The translations under genes and the position numbers were made by a program. Below, piece after piece: positions 1 to 7,438 of a stretch of DNA of 31,211 nucleotides. Source of the DNA: CAYHCE01 sp964355015. GTDB taxonomy: Bacteria > Cyanobacteriota > Cyanobacteriia > PCC-6307 > Cyanobiaceae. How positions within the stretch are numbered: position 1 is the stretch's first letter; each line of letters opens with the position of its first letter. The stretch lies in assembly GCA_964355015.1 (NCBI GenBank), contig CAYHCE010000037.1, positions 1 to 31,211 of the forward strand, read 5' to 3'. The notes below the pieces were generated by a model, which made no database searches, was not told the DNA's origin, and saw only the letters and a program-made list of their open reading frames with translations.

Positions 1-110
1 GACATGACCAGGCTGTCGTCGTCGGCCAGCTGATCGATGCGCTCGGCCACCTGTGGCGGCCGGTTCTTGATCAGGTAGATGAGGATGTTGGTGTCGAGCA
101 GGTAGATCAA
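1..110 (-). CDS. vapC: VapC-like PIN-domain toxin, N-terminal part (runs off window)
   Basis: Only the first 36 residues are inside the window; the gene continues past base 1. The reading frame begins at a TTG codon that overlaps the TGA stop of the upstream antitoxin gene (4-base TTGA overlap), which is the usual translational coupling in vapBC pairs and is why this start is chosen. The N-terminus reads IYLLDTNILIYLIKNRP, the classic PIN-domain opening with the first acidic metal ligand (the Asp of LDTN). PIN toxins of this family are Mg-dependent endoribonucleases, often cutting tRNA or rRNA, and are held inactive by VapB. The remaining acidic residues lie outside the window, so activity cannot be judged. 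Confidence 0.8.
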   Translation of the reverse strand, partial: MIYLLDTNILIYLIKNRPPQVAERIDQLADDDSLVM

Positions 111-361
111 AGGTTCTCCCGCTCCTGCACCGGGCTCGGACTTGCCTGCAGCGCCTCCAGGCTGGCCACGAAGCTGGGCTCGAAGCCGGCGAGGGTGTCG
201 AGCAGGGCCTGACCCCGCTGGGCCGGGCAGGGGTGAATGATCAGATCGCCATGCGGGGTGCGGGAGATCTGCACCCGGTCGGTGGCGAGGCGGAACTCGG
301 CGGGGATGCGCACGGCCTGGCTGTTGCCGTTCATGAACACCCGGCTGGGAAGAACGTCCAT
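107..361 (-). CDS. vapB: VapB-type antitoxin (AbrB/MazE-like DNA-binding)
   Basis: This 84-residue protein carries the swapped-hairpin AbrB signature near its N-terminus (VFMNGNSQAVRIPAEFRL, residues 8-25), followed by a short segment with GDLIIHP. The C-terminal half is less conserved and would wrap around the toxin. VapB antitoxins neutralise the PIN ribonuclease and autorepress the operon. Translation could also begin at the internal Met10 just before NGNSQ. It is directly followed by the vapC-like gene with overlapping stop and start, so the pair forms one transcription unit. It stands next to restriction-modification relics, a common setting for toxin-antitoxin pairs. Confidence 0.82.
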   Translation of the reverse strand: MDVLPSRVFMNGNSQAVRIPAEFRLATDRVQISRTPHGDLIIHPCPAQRGQALLDTLAGFEPSFVASLEALQASPSPVQERENL

Positions 362-416
362 GAGCTGTTGGGGTGTGTACAGGGAGGTGTGAACATCCTA
401 GGGGTGCAGCCATGGT

Positions 417-863
417 TCAAGCCACCTGGTACACCTTCATCACCTCATCCCCCAGATGGTTGATCACCTTGACGGCAATGAGCCCGCTCTGGGGCTTTGC
501 GAACGGAACCGACGTGTCGCTGTTGAGGGTGGCCCAGGCATCGGCGTCGATTTCCAGTTTGAGTGAGGTCTTCAGGCTCTAGTACGGGTAGTTCTGGCCG
601 AGGAAGTAGGCCTGGCGCAGAAAGAAGCTCTCGCCGTTTTAGTCGGAGTCGATGAACCAGCAGGCAATGCCATCGGCCTCGTCGCTGTGGATCTCACCGG
701 TGGAGGGGTCGAGCACGCCCACCCCATTGATCCACACCTGAATCTGATCGGGCTGTGCGCCCGGACCCGTGGCCTCAAGGATGTTGATGCCGGGTTCGCC
801 GAAGATCTCGAGCAGGTTGCCTTTGCCGGTGTTGTGGCCAGAACTGGGGTGAACAAGAGCCTT
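417..863 (-). pseudogene. C-terminal relic of type III-like DNA methyltransferase (Mod), two stop codons
   Basis: Read on the minus strand in one frame, this stretch gives GKGNLLEIFGEPGINILEAT, then DEADGIACWFIDSD, stop, NGESFFLRQAYFLGQNYPY, stop, SLKTSLKLEIDADAW, and ends in VKVINHLGDEVMKVYQVA before a TGA. This is the conserved C-terminus of site-specific adenine methyltransferases of type III-like restriction systems, recognised from the family pattern. The two in-frame stops (TAA at about 640 and TAG at about 581) replace what should be a Tyr and a Lys. The catalytic portion (DPPY motif, SAM site) is absent because the frame abuts the HNH gene. The gene is therefore dead: truncated at its 5' end and carrying nonsense mutations. 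Confidence 0.72.
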
Positions 864-875
864 GAAACAGCTGAC

Positions 876-1799
876 TCAGCCTCTGTAGCAGTGGTTTTGA
901 TGCCACTCCAAAACTACAGGGTCGGGTTGATTGACGGCGTTGCCAGGGAGGGAAACAAGTCGTTTTCCATGCAGAGCATAATAGTCACGTCCATTGGAAA
1001 ATTCCTCCCGGATGCGCCGGCTGACTTCCACATGAAATTCCTTGGTCAACGTGAGATAGCCATTGTCAAACAGGGTATGCAGATCCGATCGCATCAGAAT
1101 TCCGTTGGAAACCTGGTGAGGCCCGTTTTCTGAGTATGGCTTGATATGTGCAGCTTCCAGAACGGGAAGGGTCTTCTCTCCTGTGATGGCGCATCTGCGT
1201 GAGTACTCATCCATCACCATGATGCGGAAGCCACCCTGGCCAAGCCTTGGCTTGATGATCTGTTCATTGCCAAAACGCCTTGCGGCAGGGTCGTCTGTGT
1301 AGCCTTCTTCAAAGTTGGGATCTAGCGAGAAGAAATTCTGCGCTGCTTCAAAAAGATTCAATCCCTCGCTTCCAGGCTCGACCTCATAGCTTTTCCCTAT
1401 AACGATATTGGAAGACCAGGCCGAAGGTGGATCTATCATGCTCGCCTTGTCCAGGGAGAATGGGTGAGTCAGGATTGTGCAGCCGATAACTGGGTTGTAC
1501 TCGTTGTCATGACGCAGTTCCTGAATCTTGCGACGAAACTGGAGAAGGCTGGGCATGCCATTCGCGTCTCCAAAAGCTTTCCAGGCAAGTTCAAGTGGAA
1601 GTGTTGTGTGCCTAACGAAGAAAGCTCCACCAATAATTTTATTCTCTGGGTACTTGGATTTAAAAAGGAAGAGCTCGTTTGGTTCGAGAACCTTGAATTG
1701 GCTTGTCGCACGGGGACGCCAGAAATTCATCTCTTCGGCCTTGCGTTCTCTCAGGCACCGGAACCAATCCGCATCCGTAACGCCAACGTAGAGTTTCAT
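876..1799 (-). CDS. HNH endonuclease (predicted restriction endonuclease)
   Basis: This intact 307-residue protein has a C-terminal HNH nuclease domain. It shows CAITGEKTLPVLEAAHI at residues 203-219, then NGILMRSDLHTLFD, giving the H219, N232 and H241 triad positions of the ββα-metal fold. The N-terminal 180 residues are unlike the HNH part and resemble the recognition half seen in stand-alone predicted restriction endonucleases of this type; I cannot name the domain firmly. Its ATG overlaps the stop of the truncated helicase fragment (ATGA), so it may be translated by coupling from that transcript. Downstream lies the methyltransferase relic. Base composition is visibly less GC-rich than the chromosomal genes further right, suggesting transfer. 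It probably cleaves foreign DNA, with unknown specificity. Confidence 0.82.
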   Translation of the reverse strand: MKLYVGVTDADWFRCLRERKAEEMNFWRPRATSQFKVLEPNELFLFKSKYPENKIIGGAFFVRHTTLPLELAWKAFGDANGMPSLLQFRRKIQELRHDNEYNPVIGCTILTHPFSLDKASMIDPPSAWSSNIVIGKSYEVEPGSEGLNLFEAAQNFFSLDPNFEEGYTDDPAARRFGNEQIIKPRLGQGGFRIMVMDEYSRRCAITGEKTLPVLEAAHIKPYSENGPHQVSNGILMRSDLHTLFDNGYLTLTKEFHVEVSRRIREEFSNGRDYYALHGKRLVSLPGNAVNQPDPVVLEWHQNHCYRG

Positions 1800-2455
1800 G
1801 GCTCCATTGGCTTGATGTGGCTCTCGGTGTCGTTCGGTTGCAACACCCTCAACCGATCACGGATCGTGAGTCCGGGCGCCACCACCAGGAAGCCCCTGGT
1901 GAATTTCTCACTGCTTGGGCGGCAAACCGCATTGATCGTCTGCCAGGCGATCAGCGTCGCCATCACCGTCGTCTTGCCGGCACCTGTGGCCAGCTTGTGG
2001 GCGATCCGGAAGAGACCGGGGTTGGCCGCGTCGTTGGCCCGCTCCAGCTCGTCCAGGATGTCTGTGCCCTTCTTGCCGATCTGGGGAGCCACCTCCGTCA
2101 GCCAGATGGAGGTTTCCACCGCTTCCACCTGACAGAAGAACGGCCGGATGCCGGCGAACTCATGGTGGCGCCAGTGCTTGAGCAGCCGCGCCGTTTCCGG
2201 TGTGACCCGCCAGTTGGCCTCGTTCGAGGTTCGCCACTCGCCGACCAGGTCCCGGATCGAGTTGATCAGTTCCGTGACGTCGTAGTGCTGACGCTCGTCG
2301 GAGATCTCCTGCTTGTCCTGGAAGATCAGTTGCTGCTGCTCGGCTTTGCCGCCCCGCTTCTTGGGCTTGGGGATCGGCGTGATCAGCTCACAGCCGCGTG
2401 CGGGCAACACGTAGGGCGAGTTGAGGATCGGGTCGGTGAAGAAGCGGTCGCTCAT
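1796..2455 (-). pseudogene. Truncated N-terminal part of DEAD/DEAH helicase, restriction subunit (Res-like)
   Basis: The 219-residue frame opens with MSDRFFTDPILNSPYVLPAR and reaches a Walker A motif (ATGAGKTT, residues 156-163) followed by FLVVAPGLTIRDRLRVLQPN, which matches the start of large SF2 helicase/restriction proteins of about 900-1000 residues. It stops ten residues later, before the DEAD/DEAH box and all later helicase motifs. It therefore holds only the first quarter of the family and cannot be a working helicase. The break coincides with the start of the HNH gene. The frame itself is open without internal stops, so a short stable fragment could still be made. Listed as a truncated gene. 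Confidence 0.78.
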
Positions 2456-2861
2456 CGAGCGGGTTGAGCGGTGCTACGCGGTAGCGAGCTGGAGCTTCGG
2501 ACCGCAGCGCGCACGGACGCCAAGGAGACCACTGGCGCGCAGTGTGAACGGACCTCGGCCGCATTGGGGATATCTCGGCGAAGTATCACCCCAGCACAAG
2601 CACGAGGCGGCAGGATCCGCCTGCCTCTTGGCCGCCCAGGCCGACGATCGGCGGCAAGGCGAAGCGCAGGACTGCTCATGCGGTCCAGTCGTTCCAGCCG
2701 GGGACCCGTTCGCTCCCGTGCTGTTGGGGTTCCCGTTGGGACAGCAGCTCCGACTGCCGCCGGGCCTCGCCGCCCTCGGAAACAGCAGGTCGTCAGCCAT
2801 CGGAAGGCCTTCAGCCGCGACGGCACCAGAATGGGTTCAGACGACCTGTGCAACAAAGACC
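2456..2861. other. Intergenic region between restriction relic and metallothionein gene
   Basis: About 400 bases without a convincing gene. It should contain the divergent promoters of the truncated helicase (minus) and the metallothionein (plus). Visible structure: an inverted repeat GCTAC-GCG-GTAGC at 2473-2485 just upstream of the helicase start, and two mutually exclusive hairpins around 2605-2625 (AGGCGG/CCGCCT and GGCAGG/CCTGCC). A loose GGGGATA...TATCACCCC dyad lies at about 2566-2592 and might be a metal-regulator site, but it is imperfect. Long open frames crossing the region look like high-GC chance. Confidence 0.4.
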
Positions 2862-3050
2862 ATGACCATGACCTCGACACTGGAAAAAACCGGCACGCTC
2901 CAGTGCGCCTGCCCGGGCTGTCACTGCAGCGTGCAACAGGAAACACCCTTCCGCAGCGGCGCCTTGCTCTTCTGCAGCGAAGCCTGCGCCAAGGGGCACC
3001 CCAACGGCGAGCCCTGCCAAGCCGGTTGCGGCTGCGAGTGCCATGGCTGA
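2862..3050 (+). CDS. bmtA: SmtA/BmtA-type metallothionein
   Basis: This 62-residue cysteine-rich protein has ten Cys residues. They are arranged as CACPGCHC near the N-terminus, LFCSEACAKGHPNGEPC in the middle (the zinc-finger-like FCSEACA-GHPNG element typical of cyanobacterial SmtA), and GCGCECHG at the end. Such proteins bind zinc, and cadmium or copper, in a cytosolic four-metal cluster through Cys and His. Two start codons are possible, 2862 and 2868, two residues apart; the first is listed. No SmtB repressor gene is adjacent. A COG0523 GTPase gene follows 140 bases downstream on the same strand, and a Fur-family regulator of likely Zur type lies about 8 kb away, so zinc control is the natural inference. 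Confidence 0.88.
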   Translation: MTMTSTLEKTGTLQCACPGCHCSVQQETPFRSGALLFCSEACAKGHPNGEPCQAGCGCECHG

Positions 3051-3190
3051 CCCCTGAGGAGGGGATGGTGAAGGTTTCTGGGGGATCCAGTTCAGCCCCG
3101 GCTCTCCAGAGGTTGCCCAGCCTGGCCTTGCACCAGTCCCAGGCGTCAGACTGGGGGGCAGAAGCACCGCCCTGCCCCCCGCCACCCTCC

Positions 3191-4342
3191 ATGAGCAGCA
3201 CCGCCACCCCTACCACCGCCGACAAGCCCGCCACGACCCCCCTTCCAGCCCACCTGGATCCAGGCGCCACCGGCCTGCCGGTGACGATTCTCACGGGGTT
3301 TCTCGGGGCCGGCAAGACCACCCTGCTCAATCACATCCTTACCAACCAGGACGGGGTGAAGACGGCTGTTCTGGTGAACGAGTTCGGCGAGATCGGCATC
3401 GACAACGACCTGATCATCTCCACCGGCGAGGACATGGTGGAGCTCAGCAACGGCTGCATCTGCTGCTCGATCAACGGCGAGCTGCTGGAGGCAGTGGAGC
3501 GGATCCTGGATCGGCCGGAACCGGTGGACTATCTGGTGGTGGAGACCACCGGCCTGGCCGACCCCCTGCCGGTGGCCATGACCTTCCTCGGCAGCGAGCT
3601 GCGCGACAGCACCCGTCTCGATTCGATCATCACCCTGATCGATGCAGAGAACTTCGAGGACAGCTCGATCGAAAGCGAAGTCGGGCGGGCTCAGGTGATC
3701 TACGGGGACATCCTGATGCTCAACAAGTGCGATCTGGTGCCCGAGCAGAAGCTCGAGCAGCTCGAACGCCGCCTGCGCGAGCTCAAACCGGACGCCCGCA
3801 TCCTGCGCTCGGTGAAGGGGGAAGTGCCCCTGCCGCTGCTGCTGAGCGTGGGGCTGTTCGAATCCGACCGGGTGGTGGCNNNNNNNNNNNNNNNNNNNNN
3901 NNNNNNNNNNNNNNNNNNNNNNNNNNNNNNNNNNNNNNNNNNNNNNNNNNNNNNNNNNNNNNNNNNNNNNNNNNNNNNNGCTCACGGCCACAGCCATGAC
4001 CAGCCGGCAGGCGGGCATGCCGCCGATCACCTGGCCATCGAGGGCTTCACCTCCCTCTCCTTCGCCGCAGAGGGTCCGTTCGGACTGCGCAAGTTCCAGA
4101 ACTTTCTCGACAACCAGCTGCCCGCCAGCGTGTTCCGGGCCAAGGGGATTCTCTGGTTCAACGAGAGCGAGCGGCGCCATGTGTTCCACCTGGCCGGCAA
4201 GCGCTTCTCGATCGACGACAGCGACTGGCCCGGTGAGCGCAAGAACCAGCTCGTGCTGATCGGCAAGGACCTGGATCACGCCAGGCTGCGCCAGCAGCTG
4301 CAGGCCTGCGTCGCCCGCGACGGGGGCAAGGGTTTCGCCTGA
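3191..4342 (+). CDS. CobW/COG0523-family GTPase, probable zinc metallochaperone (interrupted by assembly gap)
   Basis: The start at 3191 gives MSSTATP, about 28 loose residues, then the GTPase core. Walker A is GFLGAGKTT (residues 36-44), followed by VNEFGEIGIDND, the hallmark CxCC metal motif NGCICCSING (C89, C91, C92), ETTGLADP, and the guanine-specificity motif NKCD. The C-terminal CobW_C domain (GPFGLRKFQNFLDN to the end) is intact. A 100-N gap replaces roughly residues 230-263; the frame is open on both sides and resumes with AHGHSHDQPAGGH, so the missing part is the His-rich metal-binding linker. COG0523 proteins use GTP hydrolysis to deliver zinc or another metal to client enzymes. Placement behind a metallothionein gene favours zinc over cobalt for cobalamin synthesis. 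Confidence 0.88.
   Translation: MSSTATPTTADKPATTPLPAHLDPGATGLPVTILTGFLGAGKTTLLNHILTNQDGVKTAVLVNEFGEIGIDNDLIISTGEDMVELSNGCICCSINGELLEAVERILDRPEPVDYLVVETTGLADPLPVAMTFLGSELRDSTRLDSIITLIDAENFEDSSIESEVGRAQVIYGDILMLNKCDLVPEQKLEQLERRLRELKPDARILRSVKGEVPLPLLLSVGLFESDRVVXXXXXXXXXXXXXXXXXXXXXXXXXXXXXXXXXXAHGHSHDQPAGGHAADHLAIEGFTSLSFAAEGPFGLRKFQNFLDNQLPASVFRAKGILWFNESERRHVFHLAGKRFSIDDSDWPGERKNQLVLIGKDLDHARLRQQLQACVARDGGKGFA
3880..3979. other. Assembly gap of 100 N inside the CobW-family gene
   Basis: The run of N is exactly 100 bases, the conventional placeholder for a gap of unknown size. It sits where family members have a His/Asp-rich repeat, and the resuming sequence is His-rich (AHGHSHD), so the assembler probably failed on a low-complexity repeat. 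The true length is unknown. Confidence 0.95.
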
Positions 4343-4417
4343 ACCGATCCGATCGCAGCTTTCGACACACCAGCAGCCGTGACCCTGGCTACGATCGAGC
4401 GAACCAGCGCCGGAGCC

Positions 4418-4567
4418 ATGGCTGAATTTCTGCTCTTCACCGGCGTTCTGGTTCTGTTCGGGATCGCCTTCTGGCTCACGGCCGATTCCGACGACGACAA
4501 CTCCGGCGGTGGGCTTATGCAGCCGGCAGTGGTGCCGATCCCCGTCCGCTCCGGCAGCCGCCGCTGA
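4418..4567 (+). CDS. Small single-pass membrane protein, unknown function
   Basis: A 49-residue frame beginning MAEFLLFTGVLVLFGIAFWL, which is one hydrophobic membrane segment. An acidic stretch (DSDDDNSGGG) and a Pro/Val/Arg-rich tail follow. The frame can be extended upstream to a GTG at 4379, but the ATG at 4418 puts the membrane segment at the N-terminus as expected. It lies 75 bases after the GTPase gene on the same strand and is followed by a hairpin. I do not recognise a family; small proteins of this design are frequent in Synechococcus-type genomes. Confidence 0.5.
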   Translation: MAEFLLFTGVLVLFGIAFWLTADSDDDNSGGGLMQPAVVPIPVRSGSRR

Positions 4568-4585
4568 TCGTCGGGTCTCCGGGGC

Positions 4586-4603
4586 CTGTCTGGCGGCAGA
4601 CAG
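4586..4603 (+). terminator. Candidate hairpin terminator downstream of the zinc module
   Basis: A perfect 7-base stem with a 4-base loop, CTGTCTG-GCGG-CAGACAG, lies 19 bases after the stop of the small membrane protein gene. There is no U-run after it, so it is a weak intrinsic terminator or an mRNA 3'-end stabiliser. Confidence 0.4.
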
Positions 4604-4644
4604 TGCTCGCAACCCAGTGGTCGTAACAATGGCTACCTCGGTTC

Positions 4645-4714
4645 GCAGCGATTGATCGCTGCTCACTCCAGCCTGATTCCTACCGTCCAGACGTTGTGAA
4701 GGCGCTGACAGCGC
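4645..4714 (+). promoter_or_regulatory. Two perfect dyads upstream of futA, candidate operators
   Basis: Two perfect inverted repeats precede futA: GCAGCGAT-TG-ATCGCTGC at 4645-4662 and GCGCTG-A-CAGCGC at 4702-4714, ending 13 bases before the ATG. The first has the near-contiguous symmetry expected of a dimeric regulator site, but it does not resemble the AT-rich Fur consensus. The second overlaps where a ribosome site would be, so it could also act as an RNA hairpin over the start. Binding protein unknown; the Crp/Fnr protein encoded at 10636-11232 is one candidate. Confidence 0.35.
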
Positions 4715-4727
4715 AGCCTCCGTCTGG

Positions 4728-5783
4728 ATGAAAGCATCACCGTTCACCCCCATTCGGCTCGCCATGGCGAGCCTGCTCACGCTCGGCGTGGCCGGCTCCG
4801 TGGGGGCTTGCCTGGCCCAGCAACAGCCCGGCAAGACGAAACCCGTTGAGATCGGGGTGTATTCCGGGCGGCACTACAACACCGACAAGGAGCTCTACCG
4901 CCAGTTCACCGCCAGAACGGGCATCAAGGTGAACCTGCTGGAAGCCAAGGACGATGCCCTGATCGAGCGGCTCAGGAGCGAAGGCAGGAACAGCCCGGCC
5001 GATGTGCTCGTGCTGGTCGATGCCGCCCGCCTTGAGCGGGCCACCAGCCTGGGCCTGTTCCGGCCCACCCGCTCGGCCTCGCTGACGCGGGACGTACCCT
5101 CCCCGCTGCGGGACTCGAAGGGTCGCTGGTACGCCCTCACCCGCCGGGTGCGCACCGTGGTGGTGAACCCGAAGCTGGTGAACCCCGCCACGATCCGCAC
5201 CTATGCCGATCTGGCCAAACCGGCCCTCAAGGGCAAGCTCTGCCTGCGCAACCGTCAGAGCGTCTACAACCAGTCCCTGGTGGCTGATCAGCTGATCCAG
5301 CGGGGTGAAGCGTCCACCCGCCGCTGGGTGAGCGGCATGGTGGCGAATGTCACCCAGCCCTTCTTCAGCTCCGACATTCCACTGGCACGGGCCGTGGCCA
5401 ACGGGGAATGCGGTGTGGGCGTGGTGAACACCTACTACGTGGCCCGCATGCTGAGCGGCGAGAGTGCGGCAGGCGACAAGGCCCTGGCCGAACGGCTCAA
5501 GGTGGTCTTCCCCAACCCGGCCCACGTCAACATCAGCGGCGGTGGCGTCACCGCCGCCTCCAGGCATCCCGCCGCCGCACTGAAACTGCTGGAGTTCCTG
5601 GCTTCACCCAGCGGCGGGCGTGGCTACGCCGAGGCCAACAACGAGTATCCGCTGCGAGGCTACGGCGACAACGCCACCCTCAAGCGCATGGGCACCTTCC
5701 GCGACGACGGCGTCTCGGCGGCCCAGCTGGGGGAGAAGAACAAGGCCGCCGTTCAGCTGATGGAAGCCCAGGGTTGGAAATGA
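4728..5783 (+). CDS. futA: Iron(III) ABC transporter substrate-binding protein, FutA/IdiA-like
   Basis: This 351-residue periplasmic protein starts with a signal peptide (hydrophobic residues 11-30). The mature protein has the ferric-binding ligands expected from FutA structures: YSGRHYN with H49 and Y50, SVYNQSL with Y180, and NTYYVARM with Y236 and Y237. The His-plus-four-Tyr set is complete, so Fe(III) binding is well supported. It captures iron outside the inner membrane and hands it to the permease encoded 36 bases downstream. In cyanobacteria such proteins are induced under iron limitation, and some paralogs (IdiA) protect photosystem II. Two palindromes upstream are candidate control sites. 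A start at Met13 is possible but would shorten the signal peptide's basic region. Confidence 0.93.
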   Translation: MKASPFTPIRLAMASLLTLGVAGSVGACLAQQQPGKTKPVEIGVYSGRHYNTDKELYRQFTARTGIKVNLLEAKDDALIERLRSEGRNSPADVLVLVDAARLERATSLGLFRPTRSASLTRDVPSPLRDSKGRWYALTRRVRTVVVNPKLVNPATIRTYADLAKPALKGKLCLRNRQSVYNQSLVADQLIQRGEASTRRWVSGMVANVTQPFFSSDIPLARAVANGECGVGVVNTYYVARMLSGESAAGDKALAERLKVVFPNPAHVNISGGGVTAASRHPAAALKLLEFLASPSGGRGYAEANNEYPLRGYGDNATLKRMGTFRDDGVSAAQLGEKNKAAVQLMEAQGWK

Positions 5784-5819
5784 GCGCGCTCCTACTCTGA
5801 CCGGCTGATTCATCGATCC

Positions 5820-7436
5820 ATGGCCCCCGCCGGCATGGCTTCCCCCTCGCCGGCCCCCTCCACCCCTGCTGAGGAGGGGCCGGCGCCACGGGAACCGCAG
5901 CTCAGCACACCGATCCACCTTCCACCGCTTCGCCGCTCACCGGGGCGAAACCTGTTGGTAGGGGCGGTGCTGGTGATCAGCGCCCTGGCGCTGCTGCCCG
6001 TGCTGGGTCTGGCCCTGTTTGCGCTCGGAAGCCCAGGCAACCTCCTCTCGCTGGGCGGTGACGGCCGGGCCCAGCTGCTGGGCAGCGTGGAACTGGTGAT
6101 CGGCGTGGGAATCGCCGCTGCCCTGCTCGGCACGGCCACGGGCTGGCTCACGGCGAGCTGCCGCTACCCCGGTCGGCGCTGGCTGCGCAGTGCCCAGTTG
6201 CTGCCGCTGGCCACGCCGGCCTACCTGCTGGCCGCCACCCTGGTCGACCTGGGCAGCCGCTGGAGCCTTCGCATCAACGGTCTGCCCTGGGCCCTGGCGG
6301 TGCTGACGCTCACCACCTACAGCTACGTTTTCCTGCTGAGCACCGAGAGCTTCTCGATCAGCGGGCGTCGCCAGCTCGAAGCCTGCCGCAGCCTGGGGGT
6401 GGGGCCCTGGGGCAGCTTCGCCCGGGTGGCGCTGCCGATGGCGCTGCCCTCGATCGGCGCAGGCGTGGCCCTCAGCGGCATGGAGGTGGTGAACGAGCTG
6501 GGCGCCGTGGAACTGCTCGGGGTTCCCACACTCTCCTCCGGCATCCTGCAGCGCTGGCAGGGTGATGGCGATCCGCAGGGAGCCGTGGGGCTCGCCCTGG
6601 TGGCTCTGGTGATCGTGATCCTGCTGGTGGCAGCGGAGCGCCAGCTGCGGCGCCGCAGCCGCTGCTGGAACCTCGGCGATGGGAGTGAAGCCCAGCAGCA
6701 GTGGGTCCTGCGGGGGTGGCGGGCCTTGATCGCCCAGGCCCTCACCCTGCTGCCGCCGCTGTGCGGGCTCGGGATCCCCCTGCTCTGGGCGGTGGTCAGC
6801 TGGGATCAGCTGCGGAGCGAGCCGACCGGCGATCTGATCGCCCTCAGCCTGCGCAGCCTGGGCCTGGGCCTGCTGGCAGCGGCGAGCACGGTGGCCGCCG
6901 GCCTGCTGCTGGCGATCGCCCGGCGCTGGATTCCCCGACCCGCGCTGCAGCAGCTCAGTTTCGTGGCGGGCATGGGGTATGCGGTTCCGGGCACCGTGCT
7001 GGCCCTGGCCCTGATGCTGATCGGCGGGCCGCTGGGGCTCAGCCCCCTGCTGCTCCTGCTCTGGGGGTACGGCGACCGTTTCCTGGCGGTGGCGAAGGGC
7101 GGCCTCGACGCGGCGCTCGAACGCATTCCGCCCAGCATGGATGAGGCCGCTTCCAGCCTGGGCTGCGGCTGGTTGGACGTGTTGCGCCGGGTACATCTGC
7201 CCCTGCTGCGTGGGCCCCTGATCGTGGGCAGCCTGCTGGTGTTCGTCGACACTGTGAAGGAGCTGCCGCTCACCTTCGCCCTGCGCCCCTTCGATTTCGA
7301 CACCCTTTCGGTGCGGGTGTTCCAGTACGCCAGCGATGAGCGGGTCGGAGCCGCGCTGGTGCCGGCCCTGCTGATCCTGGCGCTGGGGCTCGCCGCCGCC
7401 CTGGCTCTGCTGCCAAGCCTCGAACGGCGCAGCTGA
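5820..7436 (+). CDS. futB: Iron(III) ABC transporter permease, FutB-like
   Basis: This 538-residue inner-membrane protein has two homologous permease halves, about twelve membrane segments in all. Each half has an EAA loop that docks the ATPase: EACRSLGVGPWGSFARVALP in the first half and EAASSLGCGWLDVLRRVHLP in the second. This fused layout is characteristic of FbpB/FutB ferric-iron permeases. A Pro/Ala-rich cytoplasmic leader of about 40 residues precedes the first membrane segment; starts at 5820 or 5835 are equally possible. It follows futA in one operon. No futC ATPase gene occurs in the window, which is common because FutC is often encoded elsewhere. Its stop lies two bases from the stop of the convergent PhoX-family gene, leaving no room for a terminator between them. 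Confidence 0.93.
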   Translation: MAPAGMASPSPAPSTPAEEGPAPREPQLSTPIHLPPLRRSPGRNLLVGAVLVISALALLPVLGLALFALGSPGNLLSLGGDGRAQLLGSVELVIGVGIAAALLGTATGWLTASCRYPGRRWLRSAQLLPLATPAYLLAATLVDLGSRWSLRINGLPWALAVLTLTTYSYVFLLSTESFSISGRRQLEACRSLGVGPWGSFARVALPMALPSIGAGVALSGMEVVNELGAVELLGVPTLSSGILQRWQGDGDPQGAVGLALVALVIVILLVAAERQLRRRSRCWNLGDGSEAQQQWVLRGWRALIAQALTLLPPLCGLGIPLLWAVVSWDQLRSEPTGDLIALSLRSLGLGLLAAASTVAAGLLLAIARRWIPRPALQQLSFVAGMGYAVPGTVLALALMLIGGPLGLSPLLLLLWGYGDRFLAVAKGGLDAALERIPPSMDEAASSLGCGWLDVLRRVHLPLLRGPLIVGSLLVFVDTVKELPLTFALRPFDFDTLSVRVFQYASDERVGAALVPALLILALGLAAALALLPSLERRS

Positions 7437-7438
7437 GC

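Noticed and set aside
572..856. Minus-strand frame of 94 codons in the methyltransferase relic
   Set aside because: The recognisable methyltransferase residues are in a different minus-strand frame; this one is an Arg/Pro/Thr-rich shadow.
2605..2625. Overlapping GC hairpins as a terminator
   Set aside because: No T-run follows on either strand and the two stems exclude each other; probably chance in GC-rich DNA.
2421..2861. Upstream extension of the metallothionein frame
   Set aside because: The extension has no SmtA homology and is Arg/Pro/Ala-rich; the metallothionein starts at 2862 or 2868.
3146..4834. Long minus-strand frame of 562 codons opposite the GTPase gene
   Set aside because: It is antisense to a gene with clear GTPase motifs, shows no family motif, and its composition is that of a high-GC shadow.
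5937..7196. Long minus-strand frame opposite the permease gene
   Set aside because: Gln/Pro/Ala-rich low-complexity translation, antisense to a well-supported two-domain permease.
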